Shown piece after piece: positions 10,601 to 25,600 of a stretch of 64,000 bases of DNA (position 1 is the first letter of the stretch; each line of letters starts with the position of its first letter). Below the pieces are notes generated by a model. That model saw nothing but the letters and a program-made list of their open reading frames with translations. It searched no databases and was not told where the DNA came from. Source of the DNA: Tethya wilhelma (Eukaryota > Porifera > Demospongiae > Tethyida > Tethyidae); contig CAXIPT010000001.1 in the NCBI GenBank assembly GCA_964030475.1, positions 10,390,444-10,454,443 of the forward strand, written 5' to 3'. A program made the position numbers and the translations under genes.

Positions 10601-13600
10601 AGAGTACTTAGCAGTTTTTACACAGTTCATAAGTGAATTCTTTTTGGTTAATGGTAGAACTGCCGCTGAAGTTCGAGTCTTGATCGAATCATGTTACTCG
10701 AGTGAGTGACCAAAGTTGAGTCTTGTTAGTTCTGGTTGAATTCTGAGTTCTAATAGTACTGAAAGCAAGCTACTTTTCAAGTTTTGTCTTTTGTACTGAC
10801 ATTTGTCAGCTACTCGTTGAATTGCTGAGCTTGAGCTCGCAAAGATCGAAAACGGTTCTAATTCAGAGGTGCCCTTTACCAGCTTAGTCAATTTTTCGGT
10901 TCCAATTAGTGGCGCCTTTTGACACTGGAATTAATTTTTAGGGGCGCCTATATTAGAACGAATACGGTATGTGTGTGTATGTATGTATGTATGTATGTAT
11001 GCATGTATGTATGTTTGTTCGCCAATACCTAGCAACCAAAGTTTTTGTAGATTAATTGGCGATTAATGGATGGATGGAGGTGACAATAGACTAGCTGGCT
11101 AGGGGTCACAGGGGATCAATGGCAAGCAAACTAGTTGCATGCCCTAAAGTGTGTGGCACTTGACCATGCATTGAGTGCCTCCCACTTAATGGTCATGCAA
11201 CCTTTATTTCTATGTATGTGTGTATGTATGCAGCGACATGGCTAGGATTTAATTCATGTTGGGTGCTGATATAACGCTGGCGCAAAGCATGCGAAAAATT
11301 TGGGGTAGCCATACCCACATTGCACAATTCGATCACACAATTGAGGATCGCTATGCCACTGTGTTCTGTAATATTTTTGCCTTTTTTCTTTCTTTTTAAC
11401 TTTAAAAGTGATTTTGAAGTCTTGTTAGCTCAGATTTTACTCGTTTCATAGATTGATTTATTGAATTGCGCTACCCTGGAGCACTACTTCTAAGTGATGA
11501 TGTCAGTATCTGCTAAGCCAGGGGAGCATTCCCCTAAAAATTCCACTGGTATGTATGTATGTACCGAAGTGGAAATGAGGGCAGAAATCCCCAATTAACT
11601 CACAGAATTATGCAGTACACCGAAGTGTTTCACATGCTATCAGTACTGTTGTATCTCATCATTTACCATCTATTGCTACTGTTTACCGCTGGTAATACAC
11701 GAAGAAAACTTGCCTGCAGTTGCTAACACCTTTGTAAAGAATGAAGACATGGCTACTTGCAGCGTACACAAAGCACCTTAGCTACAAGACCAGCATTGCT
11801 CCAACTTGTGAGCTGACACAGCAAATGGGTGGAGTCAATTTTAGCCTCATGGTAGGCTACCTGTAGCATTTTTAAGTACAGTTTAGCTGTTTTACTTCGT
11901 CAAAGACTCTGTCATTGGACTACCGTAAAAAAAAAAATAAGCCTTTTCAAGCGTGTAATGTAAGAAACAAGTACTAACTGTAGCAGTGTATCTAATAAAA
12001 GTAATTTCTGTATGTCTATGAATCGGCAAACCTAGCATGCAGGGCTGAAATCTAGGCTTGAAGAACTACCGTATAGCGGGAAATTTTTGTGGGGGAAAAT
12101 TTTTGCGAATTTTCCGGTTTGGCAGCTTTCCGAGAAAATTTTCCCCCACAAAATTTTGTAAGGTACGAGGTCATCACATAATGTTGAGACACAATCCACG
12201 AAAATTTTCCCCACGAATTTCTATTCAAGACAAAATGCAAAAATTTTCCCCCACGAAAAATTCCCGCTCTACGGTATATAGCTTAAACCATGGTTTCACT
12301 CATGTCATGTAAGTATTTGGCGGTTTAGTGTGCAAAACTATGATTGCCGAGCGTATTAGCATGAGGCATATAATCATGAAGTACTGCCCCAGATCTCACA
12401 TGTATATATGTTGTGTGTCACACAGTTCAAAGTACACAATAATTGTTACGTGACATCAAGTATAGACTTACTAACTTTCAACACTGTTGACCATTACCTG
12501 ATCAATATCTAAACGTGGTCAGTAGTTTGCAAGTTTTTGTTTTCTAAAAGAAAGGCTGATTTAGACCTGGTCACCAGCGAATTGCATAACAAAGCAGAAC
12601 GATGGCTTGAAGCTGATCTCGAACAATCGAAGACCACTGCATGGGCACCACTTTTTTTCTCCCTCTTCCCGGTGATGGACCTCTGGTCACAAGGGGCGGT
12701 GACTCCCATATGTTCTGTACTTGGAGCCCTGACTGACCGTCCAAAATTTCCATTTTGACCATTGACTGTGTGGTGAAATTCGTGCTTGACTGACGACCTT
12801 AACCAAATTCGATTGTCTAAATTTCATTTTGACCGTTGACCAGCACTAAAATCTTATTTTGACCGTTGATCGTCATCTTGACCGCGATCGCGGCTCCAAG
12901 TACAGTACATATGAGAGTCGCCACCCCCTGTGGTCAGGCACTTTTTCTGGGCAATGCCAGTCCACTGAGGTGTAATAGTTAAAACCAAAAACCATCATAT
13001 CATGATGAAAACCCAAGAACCTAAAACCATCATACCGTTATGGCACCCAAGAACCTACAACCATCATACCATGATGAAAACTCAAGAACCTAAAACCATC
13101 ATACCATGATGAAAACTCAAGAACCTAAAACCATCATACCATGATGGAACCCAAGAACCTAAAACCATCATACCATGATGGAACCCAAGAACCTAAATCA
13201 CCATTTTTTCGTGTATCAAAAAGAACCTACTTTATGATAACCCTTAGCTGTGCTGGATATTCTCTTTCTTGGTCTGTTGTTTGTCAGCTAAGACTGGACA
13301 AGGCCCGCATATTTGGAACAATTTTGTAGCATAATCTATGGCATAAAGTTACGATCTCTGTAGCGGTTGCACCAAGAGCTACAAGAATGATTCTTTCTTA
13401 GCCTCGGCTAATTTTTCCCATACTCGCAAAGTTGTCCACTAAGATGGCAGTCTCGTCCCCAGACTCCACTTCTTCTGGATACAAGACAACCATAATATGT
13501 CATGCGTAAACAACGGTTCTCGACCAAGCTCTCAAGCTATAGCTAGCTAGCTAGCTATTATAGCTATAATACGTATGTACATACAGCTACACAATAATAC

Positions 13601-16600
13601 CGAAGGTAGTCGATATCAAATGCACGAGGCACTTATATGCACTATGTGTACTCCTAGTAATTAATGGTAAACAGCACAACTGCAGACTTCTACAGATCGT
13701 TTTCACCTGTATATGTATGTGATGTATATATGCAGGGGCATAGCCAGGATTTTTAGTGAGGTTTGCATTGGGATGGCCCCTATGGAGTGCCATTTGTCTC
13801 AAAACTATTTTTTTTGAACACAATACAATCAGAGTGTCAACTATTGATATCATGTTTTACAGACTAGTTTCAACATAGTAACAGTCAGCCATTGTTGGTA
13901 AAAACGAATAATTTTTAGCAAAAAGTGATTAATATTTAATAAATGTGATTGATATTTAGTAAAAGTGACTGATATTTAGTAATAATAATTGATATTTAGT
14001 AAGACTGATATTTAGTAAAAGTGACTGATTTTTAGTAAAAGTGATCGATATTAAATTTTAGTAAAAGTGATTGATATTTAGTAAGAACGAATGATATTTA
14101 GTAAAAGTGAATGATTTTTAGTAAAAGTGATTGATATTTATTAAAGGAATGATATTTAGTAAAAGTGAATGATTTTTAGTAAAAGTGACTGATTTTTAGT
14201 AAAAATGAATGATTTTTGACAATAAGTGATTGTTGATAGTACCATGCACCCAATAAAACGTAAATGTATATACCTTTGTTGAGCTGCCTAGGTCCAGGGT
14301 TATAATTACATTCCGATCACATGACCCGCACTATATATACATTGCATTGGGATTTGATCATATGCACCTCCATGCTGGGTTAGCAAAGCTATAGGCAAGT
14401 TCAAGACTGAAGTACCATATGTCGGACGAGGTAGCACCTGGGAATGGGGGGGGGTGATGGTATGTGATTAAATCCCAATGCAAATTATCATCACATGATT
14501 GGAATGCAATTGACTCTGAGTGTCCACTATTATACAAACCCAGCTCCATTATATCCATTAATAGTCTCTTCCCCAGACTCTGCCCCTCCGAGGGTGGGTC
14601 TGGGACATTTCCCTGGGGGGAATCTGGGGACAATTAAGACTACTAGCAGGCAAAATGTAATCACGTTTACTAAAAATCATTCACTTTTACTAAATATCAA
14701 TCATGTTTACTAAAAATCATTAACTTTTACTAAATATCAATCACTTTTACTAAATATCAATCACTTTTACTAAATATCATTCACCTTTACTAAATATCAT
14801 TCACTTTTACAAATATCAATCACTTTTACTAAATATCATTCACCTTTACTAAATATCAATCACTTTTACTAAATATCATTCACTTTTACTACAATGTCAA
14901 TCACTTTTAACTGAAAACCATATGTTTTACTAAATGTCAGTTATAACCACTATTTATCTGTTATTTTTACTAAAAAATGTTTATTTTTTAGTAAATATTA
15001 ACCACTTTTACCAAAAATAGCTGACTGTTACTATGTTGGAACCAGTCTGTAAAACATGACATCAATAGTTGACAGTCTGATTATATTGTGTTCATAAAAA
15101 ATAGTTTTGAGACAAATGCCCCTCTTATGGTGTACACGCCCACTAATTAGTGCATTTTTGCTAGTACTAGCTTTGTTTCCAACCTCCAGAAAGCCTGAAA
15201 ATGAGGCTATGCAAGTTAACACTAAGATGCACAAAAAGTTAATGTTTGCTGGATTTCTAATCATGCAGTAGCTATATACAGGCTTGACTCTAATATGCAC
15301 GTTTCACAAGCATAAACTGAGAACCCTGCACCTTTTTTAGCTGGNACAATGTAGCTACATACCTGGTATGTTTGTACAGTAGACTCTCTGAATTGCCAAC
15401 AGTTTGGGACATAGCTCTGTGTCGATTATTCAGGGTATGTCCTTTATTGGGGAGTTATTGTTGTACCACTTCTAATTTGTATTTATTTACTATTTTCAAC
15501 CCTTTACTATGAAAAGAAGTGTCAGAAACTATAAAAATTCATTTTTTGTTAATGAACTGAACTTGGTCTAGACTTGATGTATGACATGCTGTTGGTCTAT
15601 ATGTAAGTTTAGCGGTAGTAGCAGTAGTTGCCTATTGTCTGTTATTCAGGCTAGAATTTATGTGGTGGTCGACTGCTTGAGATTAACTGCAATTTGGGTA
15701 TTTTCTAAGTACAGAATGTATAGGAAAAGTATTTGGGGCATAGCACTCTGTCTGCTATAAGGTAGATGTCTGCTGTTGGGGGTGTCCGTTAATGGAGAAT
15801 CTACTGTATATGTTAATCTAATATGAAGACATTATTATGTTTGATCAACATGCACCAACTCATTGTGTAATCCTAGAACATAATTATGTTTTGCAGAGAT
15901 TTTGGTGATGGTATAGTAGAGATGACATGTACATTTGAGACATTTGACAAGCAACTACTCAGCCATCCTATACCTTACAAATATGTGGTATACTCCCCTA
16001 AGGCAGCAAATGATGATGATTGTTACGAATATCTTCATGGATTGGGAAAGTCAAAGGATTATAATCGATCCCTTGTTATTTCACAAAAGGAGATTGGTAT
16101 GTGTTAAGCTGTTATTAATTTATAAAGTGTTATGTACTGACCTCATGGATGGCACACTAATTTGTTAATTATTCCTGGCCAAGTAAAACAAGAGCTGAAT
16201 AGTTGTACTGTGGGTGTACAGCCATTGTACCTCAAAAATTATACTACACCATAGGTATAAAAATTGCATTCTCACGTATCAACACATGACAATCTCTAAT
16301 ATAATTAATAGCAACTATCACCAATAATCTTAGTATCTACGTTAATAGTGAAGATGGGCCAAATGTCCCATAGACGCAATACAAAATGTTTGAGTAATCA
16401 AAGAGAGGGCTTAGTGAGAAACTACAACTGTACGTTTGTGTTCTCTATGCAGATGCAATTAATGTCTGCATGTGCACATTTCTGTAGGAATGTCTGCATG
16501 CAACTCTAGCATTGTACCATAGAGTTGGGTTGTTAAGCTTTCCCAATGAGTTGAACATTTTTCAGAGCAACCCAATGTTAGTGATGCGAGGACCATCTGG

Positions 16601-19600
16601 TTACCTTAGTGATATGCTCACTTCACTTTTTAGCGCGCATTCACTATTAGGTGCATGTGGTATTCAAGAGGTGCATTGTTTGGTAAGTTCTTGACATCCA
16701 AATGGTTTTCTAAGCATGGTAGTCATGAACTACACTTTCCTTGACTGCCTCGCTCACCATTTTCCTCGGACAAAGGGCTACTCAAGGATTAGCACATGCT
16801 CAATTGAGTTCTCAAACTATTTAAATTACCTCATGGATTTGGAGGCGTGGTGGTATGTTAGGCCGCTTTATTAGACATGGCTCAATATTAATACATATAT
16901 CTCCACTATTGTCCCAATAAAAATGCATGCACATGTTAAATAACCTGACTTTACAGTACTAAAATTAATGAGTTATTCATTGTACATACAATAGACCTTT
17001 TCGTTATAAGCAAAAAAATGCATTGCGTTATTGAATTTATAGACTATATAAACAAGCAAAATCAGTACAAAAGTAAGTGTTTAGGCTAAAAACAAGCGTT
17101 TTTACTGCTGTACTCGAGTTTGTGCCCACCAAACCCAGCTTTTGACTGTCAAGTTTATAATTAGTAGCCTAACTGCTTGGCAAATAGCATAATTTTTATA
17201 CTCAGTAAACAGTTATTTTATACATGATAAAAGTCTTCAACTTCAAATGCTTTTAATTCTGTGGTAGTAACTCAAATCGCACTGAACAACTTCAATGAGG
17301 TAGCCAAAGACTGCAGTTTTACATGATTTTCGCTGTTTTAGAATATTTGATATAATATTATGTACTGTACTAGCATATGCATGCATGAATATTACAAATT
17401 TTGTATTGGGGCAATGGGAAAACTTTGGTCGGTGGGGCGTAAATCGACTCTGGATGTTGCTAGTAATTCATTTCGCAATAATTGCATTCCTCGTAAGGTA
17501 TAACGAAATTTTCGGAAAAGGTCTATTGCTAAGCCTGTTGTCCAGGTTTGCTGACCACTTCCTAAGACAAACTGTAGGAATGAAAATGCCAGAAATTGTG
17601 CACATTTTTTATGATATGTGCTGACCACTTCCTAAGACAAACTGTAGGAATGAAAATGCCAGAAATTGTGCACATTTTTTATGATATGTACTTCATGGCA
17701 TTTTTTAACTTACAGCATCCAGAGAATATCACAAATTTGATCTGATTGCTTATCCTCGAAGTACCAATATTTCAAAGTCACTCCTAGGAAGCGTAAAGGA
17801 TCAAGCATTAGGTTTGTTGTCTACAATTGGAGGATTCTTTGGAAAAAGTAAAGAAAAATTGGATCATCAAGAGGCATCTGATTCTTTTCAACCATTGAAT
17901 CATGATGAAATGACTTCATTTGGTCTTAATTGTTATCTCAGCCATTTTAAAGAAATGTTTCTGTGTGGAACCTTTTCACATGGATTTGATATTCCTGCAG
18001 TTGCAACTGAAATAGGTTATGTTTACAAATCATTGTGTTCAGAGTACATCAACCCGATAGTTCTGAAACAACCCAGTCTTAATTCGTTCCCTGTGAAAAA
18101 TAATGTGACACTCAAACAAGTAAGTTTTTCAAAATGTTATGATAAACTATTAGATTATACTGAACTAATGGTGTATACTCAGGGCCCTTAAGGCATGTCC
18201 CACCAGATTTTGCAGCAAATTTTGCATGGATTTCCAATGCAGATAATTCAGAAACCAGAAAACTAGTATCAAATATTTGTATATATAATAAAACTATAAT
18301 CTATTTTCAGTATCTTAACAGATTAATTAACTGCAAATATTTAATTAACTATGAATAAATGAATACTCAATTAGGCATATGAAAAACTCTAAATTGAGTT
18401 TGCCAACTATGAAGATCATAGCAATAAGCGGCCTTATATAGTTAAGGCTAAACTTAAGCGTACTAACTAAGTTTTCATCGGAGGGATTCTTGAATTTGTA
18501 AGTATTTTGTAATTTAGCTGCAAAAAACCATTTATTGCCATGGTTTTTAGACCTATTCATGCAAATAACTCACCTTCTGTGCTATAATTCCCAAATCCCT
18601 CCGATAGATCACCTAAAACTATTCTAAACTTAGCGTTCGTAGCTTCAAAAGCTTGCTAAAACTCTTGCAAATGTGTTGGCCAGAATTCACATCAAATTGT
18701 ACACAAAACTTGCAAACCATGCGGCCTTTGCCAACATTGGGCATTACGTCATATTAATTTAGCGTACGGAAGTTTGCCCAGAGACTTCTGTAGCTCACTC
18801 TACGAGGTCTACATAGCCTAATCAGTAAAAACTAAAGCTAGAAACCATCGTAGTCTTGATTTTTGTAGTGTAGAGCCGACTTTTTCCAACTCGTGATCGT
18901 AAATTAAATATGACGTCATTGATAATGCGGTGGTTGTCTAGTGATTTGGCAGCAAAGTATGACGTAATTCAATGTTTAACGGGGCGCGCGCACAATTTTG
19001 TTGGACATGCCTTAACCGCCCTGAGTAATTTATAAGAAATAAATTTGTAAAGAATTCCTGCAAGAAATATAATTATGTCTTAGGATTCTCAGCTTTCTTG
19101 TTAACCCCTACACCAATTCCTCACGAATGACCCTTCAAACCATTTTGTGTGACATATTGAGTCCTCTAAGCATTTGTTTGTTTTTTTTTTGTTTTTTTTT
19201 ATATTTTAGTGTTTGCAATCATGGTTTGAGTTCATCATCAACCATCTATTTGAAAGTTCCAGTATGGATCCCACTAAGAGACTATTGTCCACAGTGTGTG
19301 TAGTTTACTGTATCCGATTTCTAGACGTACTACGCAGCCTACATCCAGAAAGATTTCTGGTACCTCTGTCTGAGATGTTGAGTTTCTGTCCTGAAAATTG
19401 TCAAGCTGAGTACAGTGCAGTATGCTGTCACATTCCTGATAAAACAAGGTGTTGTGTTTTTCATGTACTTTTTTGTAATGAACTATAAGAAGTATAAAAG
19501 TTTGAATTTTGTTGTAATGGCTGCTTTGTTTTTTGCAAACATTCTCATTACAAACTGGAAGTTATAATCCACATTTCTAATTTATTTTTTAGGAAGCAAG

Positions 19601-22600
19601 TAGCTTCAGCCATATCACATTTATGTATTCGAATCGCTGGCCAAAGTGTGAAGTCATTTGCGATTGGGTGGCTCTTAGCCATTCCCCTCTATCACTTCCT
19701 GGCAGGTTCTAGCAAACCACATGATAAACAAATAATTGATTCTGAATTCAATTCGAAATTTTATAATGAGAAATTTGAACTTCTTGCTATGATGTCAAAA
19801 GCTCAAGATGAACCAGAGTGAGTGTTTGTAGTAGATTGGTGTTGTCTCTGAAGAGAAATTTTACTAGGGTATCATTTTGAGTGTGGGAGTTGAGTGACTA
19901 ACTTGTGATTTAAAGGCATTAAGGCATTAAGTGCCTAAGTAGGTCAGGAAGCATGTTCCAAAGAAATTTAGTAAATTATGGGTAGAGAACAAATACGCAT
20001 GGTCTTACTTGTAGCAATTGGCTAGATTACAACAAAACCAACTTCAGAAAGACTGTAACTGTGATATCCCTACTCCCAGTTTGATGACATTGTTGAATAA
20101 AACTATTACTAAACATTAGAAGAGTTGCATGCAGTCAAGTAATTATTATGATCTACTAATTATGTACAGGTTTGTGGAGAAATATTTTGAGCAACTGGAA
20201 GGACAATTTGAAATTGACCCACGACTAATGAGTTTGTTTGTCTTGTTAGTACCTGAAAGAGAGTTCTGTGTGCTCTGTGAGTGTATACCTACTAACTTGA
20301 GTGCAAAAATACTTGTCAGACGAGCCTCTTCAATGCAGACAGTTGATGCCAAGGTAAAGTATGGTTTATTTGAGCGTCTGTTCAAGCATTGGTTCTTTTT
20401 CTACTTCATGCATGTACTTTCATCAGTTAGCCATGTGATCATGTACAATGGACTTACTGTATGCAACGTTGTTGTTTTGTGCCTTCACCCACTACTGTAA
20501 GTGCTTTGACAGCTCAGCTATGGTGCTTAACTGCCATACCTCTTCAGAGTTCTGGATTTGGCTTCCCTCTGTTCCGTTTTATAATCTTAAAAATTAAGTG
20601 TGAGAATAAGGTCCTGGAATTAACAGCCAAAGCAATTTTGATAGCATATCGATTTCTTTAGATATTGTGTAAGCCAGATTATTCTCATATCTAGCTGAAT
20701 ATGGTTAACCTCTCTATTTTAATTCTTGTTGAATAATGGCTCACATTTTAAAGGTGCTATTGCACAGAAGCGGCAAGTTTTTGAAAAATGGCCGAAAAAT
20801 CAATACTGAAATTTTATTGGTTGAAAATACGCCATTGGAATGAAATTTGCGCATACAGTCTCCTATTCTCACGTTGATGACGTGCACATTATGGCTTCAC
20901 TATGCGGTGTAAATTACTACACGTACAACTTCTGTGCATGCAATAGCACCTTTAAAAGAAGAATGCAAACAAGATTGTTGTTAAATTTACAGAAATTATT
21001 TGATGTTTGCTACATAGTGTTTGCTTTCATTTTACAATCTGTTCTTTCTTCTGTCTAATTACATTTCATTTATTATTTGTTAATAGAAATGGAGTGAAGA
21101 TATTGAAATGCTTACTCAAGTCTGTGAGAATGGTTTAAAACAATATTCTACGTGAGTTCTATCTACAACTCTTGATATTTTCCTTGTTAATTATCATGAG
21201 CTGGGTTAACCCACATTTAGTCCATATAAAATTATAATATACTAGCTTTGCATTGAGCAGGAAAGCTACACACGTAAAACTTACATAGTTTACAAGAAAC
21301 TTACTGTATGGCTCTAAATTTTTGTGGCACAATACTTAGACGAACAGTCAAACTAGAAAGTTAGCTTTGTTGATAAAATGGAGGGGGAAGTATGGGATGG
21401 ATGCTACTTAATTAAAACTAGTGGAGGGGTTCTTGAAAATTGCATGAGCGAACACCATGTAAATGTAACGTGGCATTTGAGCTCTATGCACTTCCTTCTG
21501 TACATCAGTCTGATGTCTATAATCCGTAAAATTAATAATTCTTCCTGTTACAATATTGGGCAACAAAAATCTTTGAAAAATGTATGTCACATAGTTGTAC
21601 AAGTATGACTGACTGTTTTTGAGATTGCTGACAAGGCTCACCCGTGGTATCCATATCCGACAAAGAAGCGTGATAGAGTAGCAAATCTTTCACAAAAGAA
21701 GCGTAGCAAGGGGAGAGCTTTCACTTCTAAGAGTCTGCTTCTCTGTCGCTGTACACAAAACACAGCTAGCTAGATAACGAGTTTCTTTGCCAGCTGATTA
21801 CAAAAAATGGCGGAAGTTGGAAAAGGGTTGTCTGTGACATCACGTAGTGAGGTAAATTGCTGAACTGGCCAAATTGCAATGAAAGGCACCATATGCATGG
21901 TGCACAACCCTCGGCGTATATACACTGTGATACACACCATCTATGCAATACAATATTTATTGCATGCATTATAATGAGGCAATGAGGAAGGATATCGAGG
22001 CATGATTGTACGTATACTGTCAGCATTGCAATCTCATGTAAAACACACTTTCTATACTTTACTGCAGCTGTATAACATCGAGGCTGGCAATACATGCAGA
22101 CTGTATACTGTGCATGGGCGTGGCTACTTAGGCAACGTCGCGATCATAATATTATCACAAGCTATATATCTTGCTGCAGAGTTCGCAAAACACAAGCGCT
22201 TGGACTAGAGACTCTGTTACGTCTAAGCATTTATACTAGAGTCAGTGTCGCTATCTCAGACTTCCAGTGTTCTAGCGAGGTGCAGCTAGCGCACGATCAG
22301 GCAACTCTCGTTAGCTCGCTATACATATATGTATACGTAGTGAATAGTGGGTGGGGCCACGTAGCCAAAATGGCCGCCCGAGCGATGGCTCGGACCGAAA
22401 ATCCTGGCATAGCTCAAGAACTATAAGCTTTTAGCTTCTGATACACATATTTTTTTTAGATGAACATCAGTACTCCATGCTTATGTCCTTAATTTTCAGA
22501 GTAGACTTGCTGTTCTTCAGATTAAGAGTGAACACACACACACACACACACACGGAAAAAACGACTACTATAACCCTTTCGGCGTGTTTCACACGCCGAG

Positions 22601-25600
22601 GGTTAANGCTTATAGTACTATATTTTGTTTATGAATATTGTTATACTTTGAACTTGCTGAATTATTTATGAGCAAAAGGGCCAAACACAGTTGTCATGTA
22701 TTTGCCTTGCCACTAATGGAATTCTGGTCTCATGTCAGATCCTTCGGATCCTAACGAGACCTTCAATTATTTTGCTTGCAATATTTTTATGCATGTAGGT
22801 ATATCCAAATTGAATCATTATTTTGTACTAAGGTATGCGAAATGCCTGAAGGAAATATACTCCAAGTGTAAAATGCCCAACTACTTTAAGGGTCGTCAAC
22901 TTCGTACATCAAATTTTGTTAGTCTTGTGTTGCTCTCTCGTGAATGTGTATCAAAGGAAGAGAATCATTTAAGAATTGTAAAAGAGAGTGTGGATAAAGC
23001 ATTGTCGAAAAAAATACCATTGGAGATGAAAGACATTGGAAAACTGAGAAATGGCTCATTAGCTAAATGTATTCTTCTTCAAGGAGGACCTGGAATGGGT
23101 AAGACTACCCTGGCTTGGAATGTCTGTCGTGAGTGGAAGTCTGGTAATCTGTTTCAAGAATACTCACTGGTGGTTTTTATCCCTTTACGAAGAAGAGAGA
23201 TCAGGGAAGCAAAAGAAACTAAAGAGCTGTTTGCAATTGGCAACTCAGACACTGAGACTCAAGGAAATATTTACAAGGAGATTCAAAATTACCAAGGAAA
23301 CTCTGTGCTCTTAGTCTTGGATGGTTATGATGAACTCCCTGAAGATGTTCAAGAAGATTCGATGATTGCCAAAGTTATCTGTGGGGAACTTCTTCCGCAT
23401 GCTACTGTATTTGTTACCAGTCGTCCTTCAGCATGCAGTATACTTTATGATAAATGCTGCCAAAGAGATGAAAACTTTCAACACATTGATTTGCTTGGAT
23501 TCACCAAAGATAAGATCAAGTCCTACATCAAGGATAATGTCGATGCAAAGTATTTGACGCATTTTGATGATTACTTATCCAGTCATCCTAAGGTCCAGGC
23601 TATGATGCACAATCCTCTCCAGTGTGCCTTCACAGTTGAAGTATTCATGAAAATGTTTGACAAAAAATCAGATTTACCTAACACCCAAACTCAATTATAC
23701 ACAACCAATATCATAATGACTCTATGTCGTGAACATTTAACCTCACGTACTAGAAATATTACCAGTTTAGAAAAGTTACCACGTGCTCTACATGAAAATT
23801 TTTTGAAACTTTGTCGTCTAGCTTATGAAGGCATTGCTAAACAGCAGATAATTTTTGAGGATATTCCTGAAGAGATCAAAGAAATTGGACTCCTGGTGTG
23901 TGACGCTGAAATTGACTCTGTTTTACCATCCTCAGACAATTATAACTTTGTTCATCTCACCATTCAAGAATTTTGTGGTAGTTACTACATATGTAGTCTT
24001 AGTGAGGAGGAAAGAGTATCTTTGATTTCTCATCACTGCACGAACAGACACTTTCAAGAGGTGATTATCTTTGTGTGTGGCTTGAGCAGTAATCCGGAGG
24101 CTATCATGAGTGTTCTTTTTTCTTGTCTGAGTAAACAACCTGGACCAGGTTGTACGTTTACTCTGGATGAAGTTAGCACTCTATTTCTCTTACACTGTGC
24201 CTTTGAATCTCAGTGCAGTAACACTTGTTCGTCTCTTATGAAGCATCTTAATTCTTCCATCAACTTGAAATTTCAAAGCTTAACCCCTTCAGACTTGTCT
24301 GCAATAGGGTTTGTGATTTGTAAGAGTAAACATCCTACTAGGGAACTCTTCATTTACAAGAGTTTGTGTGGTGCAAATAGAATACAGGCACTTACAAACC
24401 AATTCCGTCGGATACTAGAGGAGCACACATCACTTTCAATTGAGAGAATAGAGTATGTTAATTCTGTACGTAATGCTAATAATATAGATTTTTATGTCAA
24501 TATAATACAATTCTTTTATGCATGCACTTATTATGCAGTCTCCGATACAATAAGTTTGGTGATGATGGAGCTAAATATATCCTTGAAGGACTCAAGTACT
24601 GTGCTAAACTTCAGCTATTGAAGTAAGTTAATTTATAATTAGTATGTGATGTCTATATGGATGTTCACCATTGTATACAGTGGGATTGGAAGCTTAGTGG
24701 CTTTTAGGTAAATGTATAATAATTATTGCTCTAAATTTTCAGGACAAAAGTTCAGCCATCTAGTATTCACAATGTTGTTTGTTATGGGAAATAATTATAC
24801 TATTTGTCAATAATTACACATTGTCAAGTGTTTGGGCACGTAGCCTCGTTCACATTAATTTTAACAAGCTACTCCAGTGAGAAACTTTAAGATATTTGTA
24901 ACGTTTAACTAATTATTTAGAAACCTGGCCCAGGTCTTCCCTCTACACTCATGTATCCATTCATGGATGTAGTTCTGGATGTGACAAATGAGGGACAAAG
25001 CCACGAAAGGGGAACAAAGCTTCAAATTTGTACTGTAGGATATGGTGCATGTACTATTGATTATGATGCACATCAAATTTAAACTATAATAGTAATGAGA
25101 CATGTGTCACTGTAGTTTATTATTGTGTATAATAATGATGCACTCATGCACAGTGTATGTGGCAACTGCATTGGTGATGATGGAGCTAAGCATCTTTCAG
25201 AAGGACTCAAATATTGTCCTGAACTTCAAGAATTGTAGTAAGTTTGAGCTCTTAATAATTGTATTAAAAGCATAATTATTGTCATAGTATAAGTAACACG
25301 TAGGCTATAAGCTATCTAGCTAAAGCTGGTCATAATAATTATAACAAGTATAGCTAAAAAAATAAGCAGTGTAGGCACAACTGAAGGGCCTAAAAGGGAC
25401 AAAAATCAGTCTAGTCTAGCCATTCAGCAAAATTTGGAAGACTAGGGCAGTGATAATGACTTTGGCATCAAAAAAGAAGCAGTCATCATGTGCTGAAATT
25501 GAGACATGCCTTGTTCCATTATACTTTCGTCAGCATTGCCCTTTCCTACACTGCTTATATTTTTACAAGTAGCAAAAATTTCAAAAAAATAAGTAGTGTA

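Noticed and set aside
10404..10709. 101-codon frame
   Set aside because: Entirely within MITE family F.
12975..13196. CRISPR-like regular repeats
   Set aside because: Copies are contiguous with no unique spacers and the DNA is animal nuclear; it is a minisatellite.
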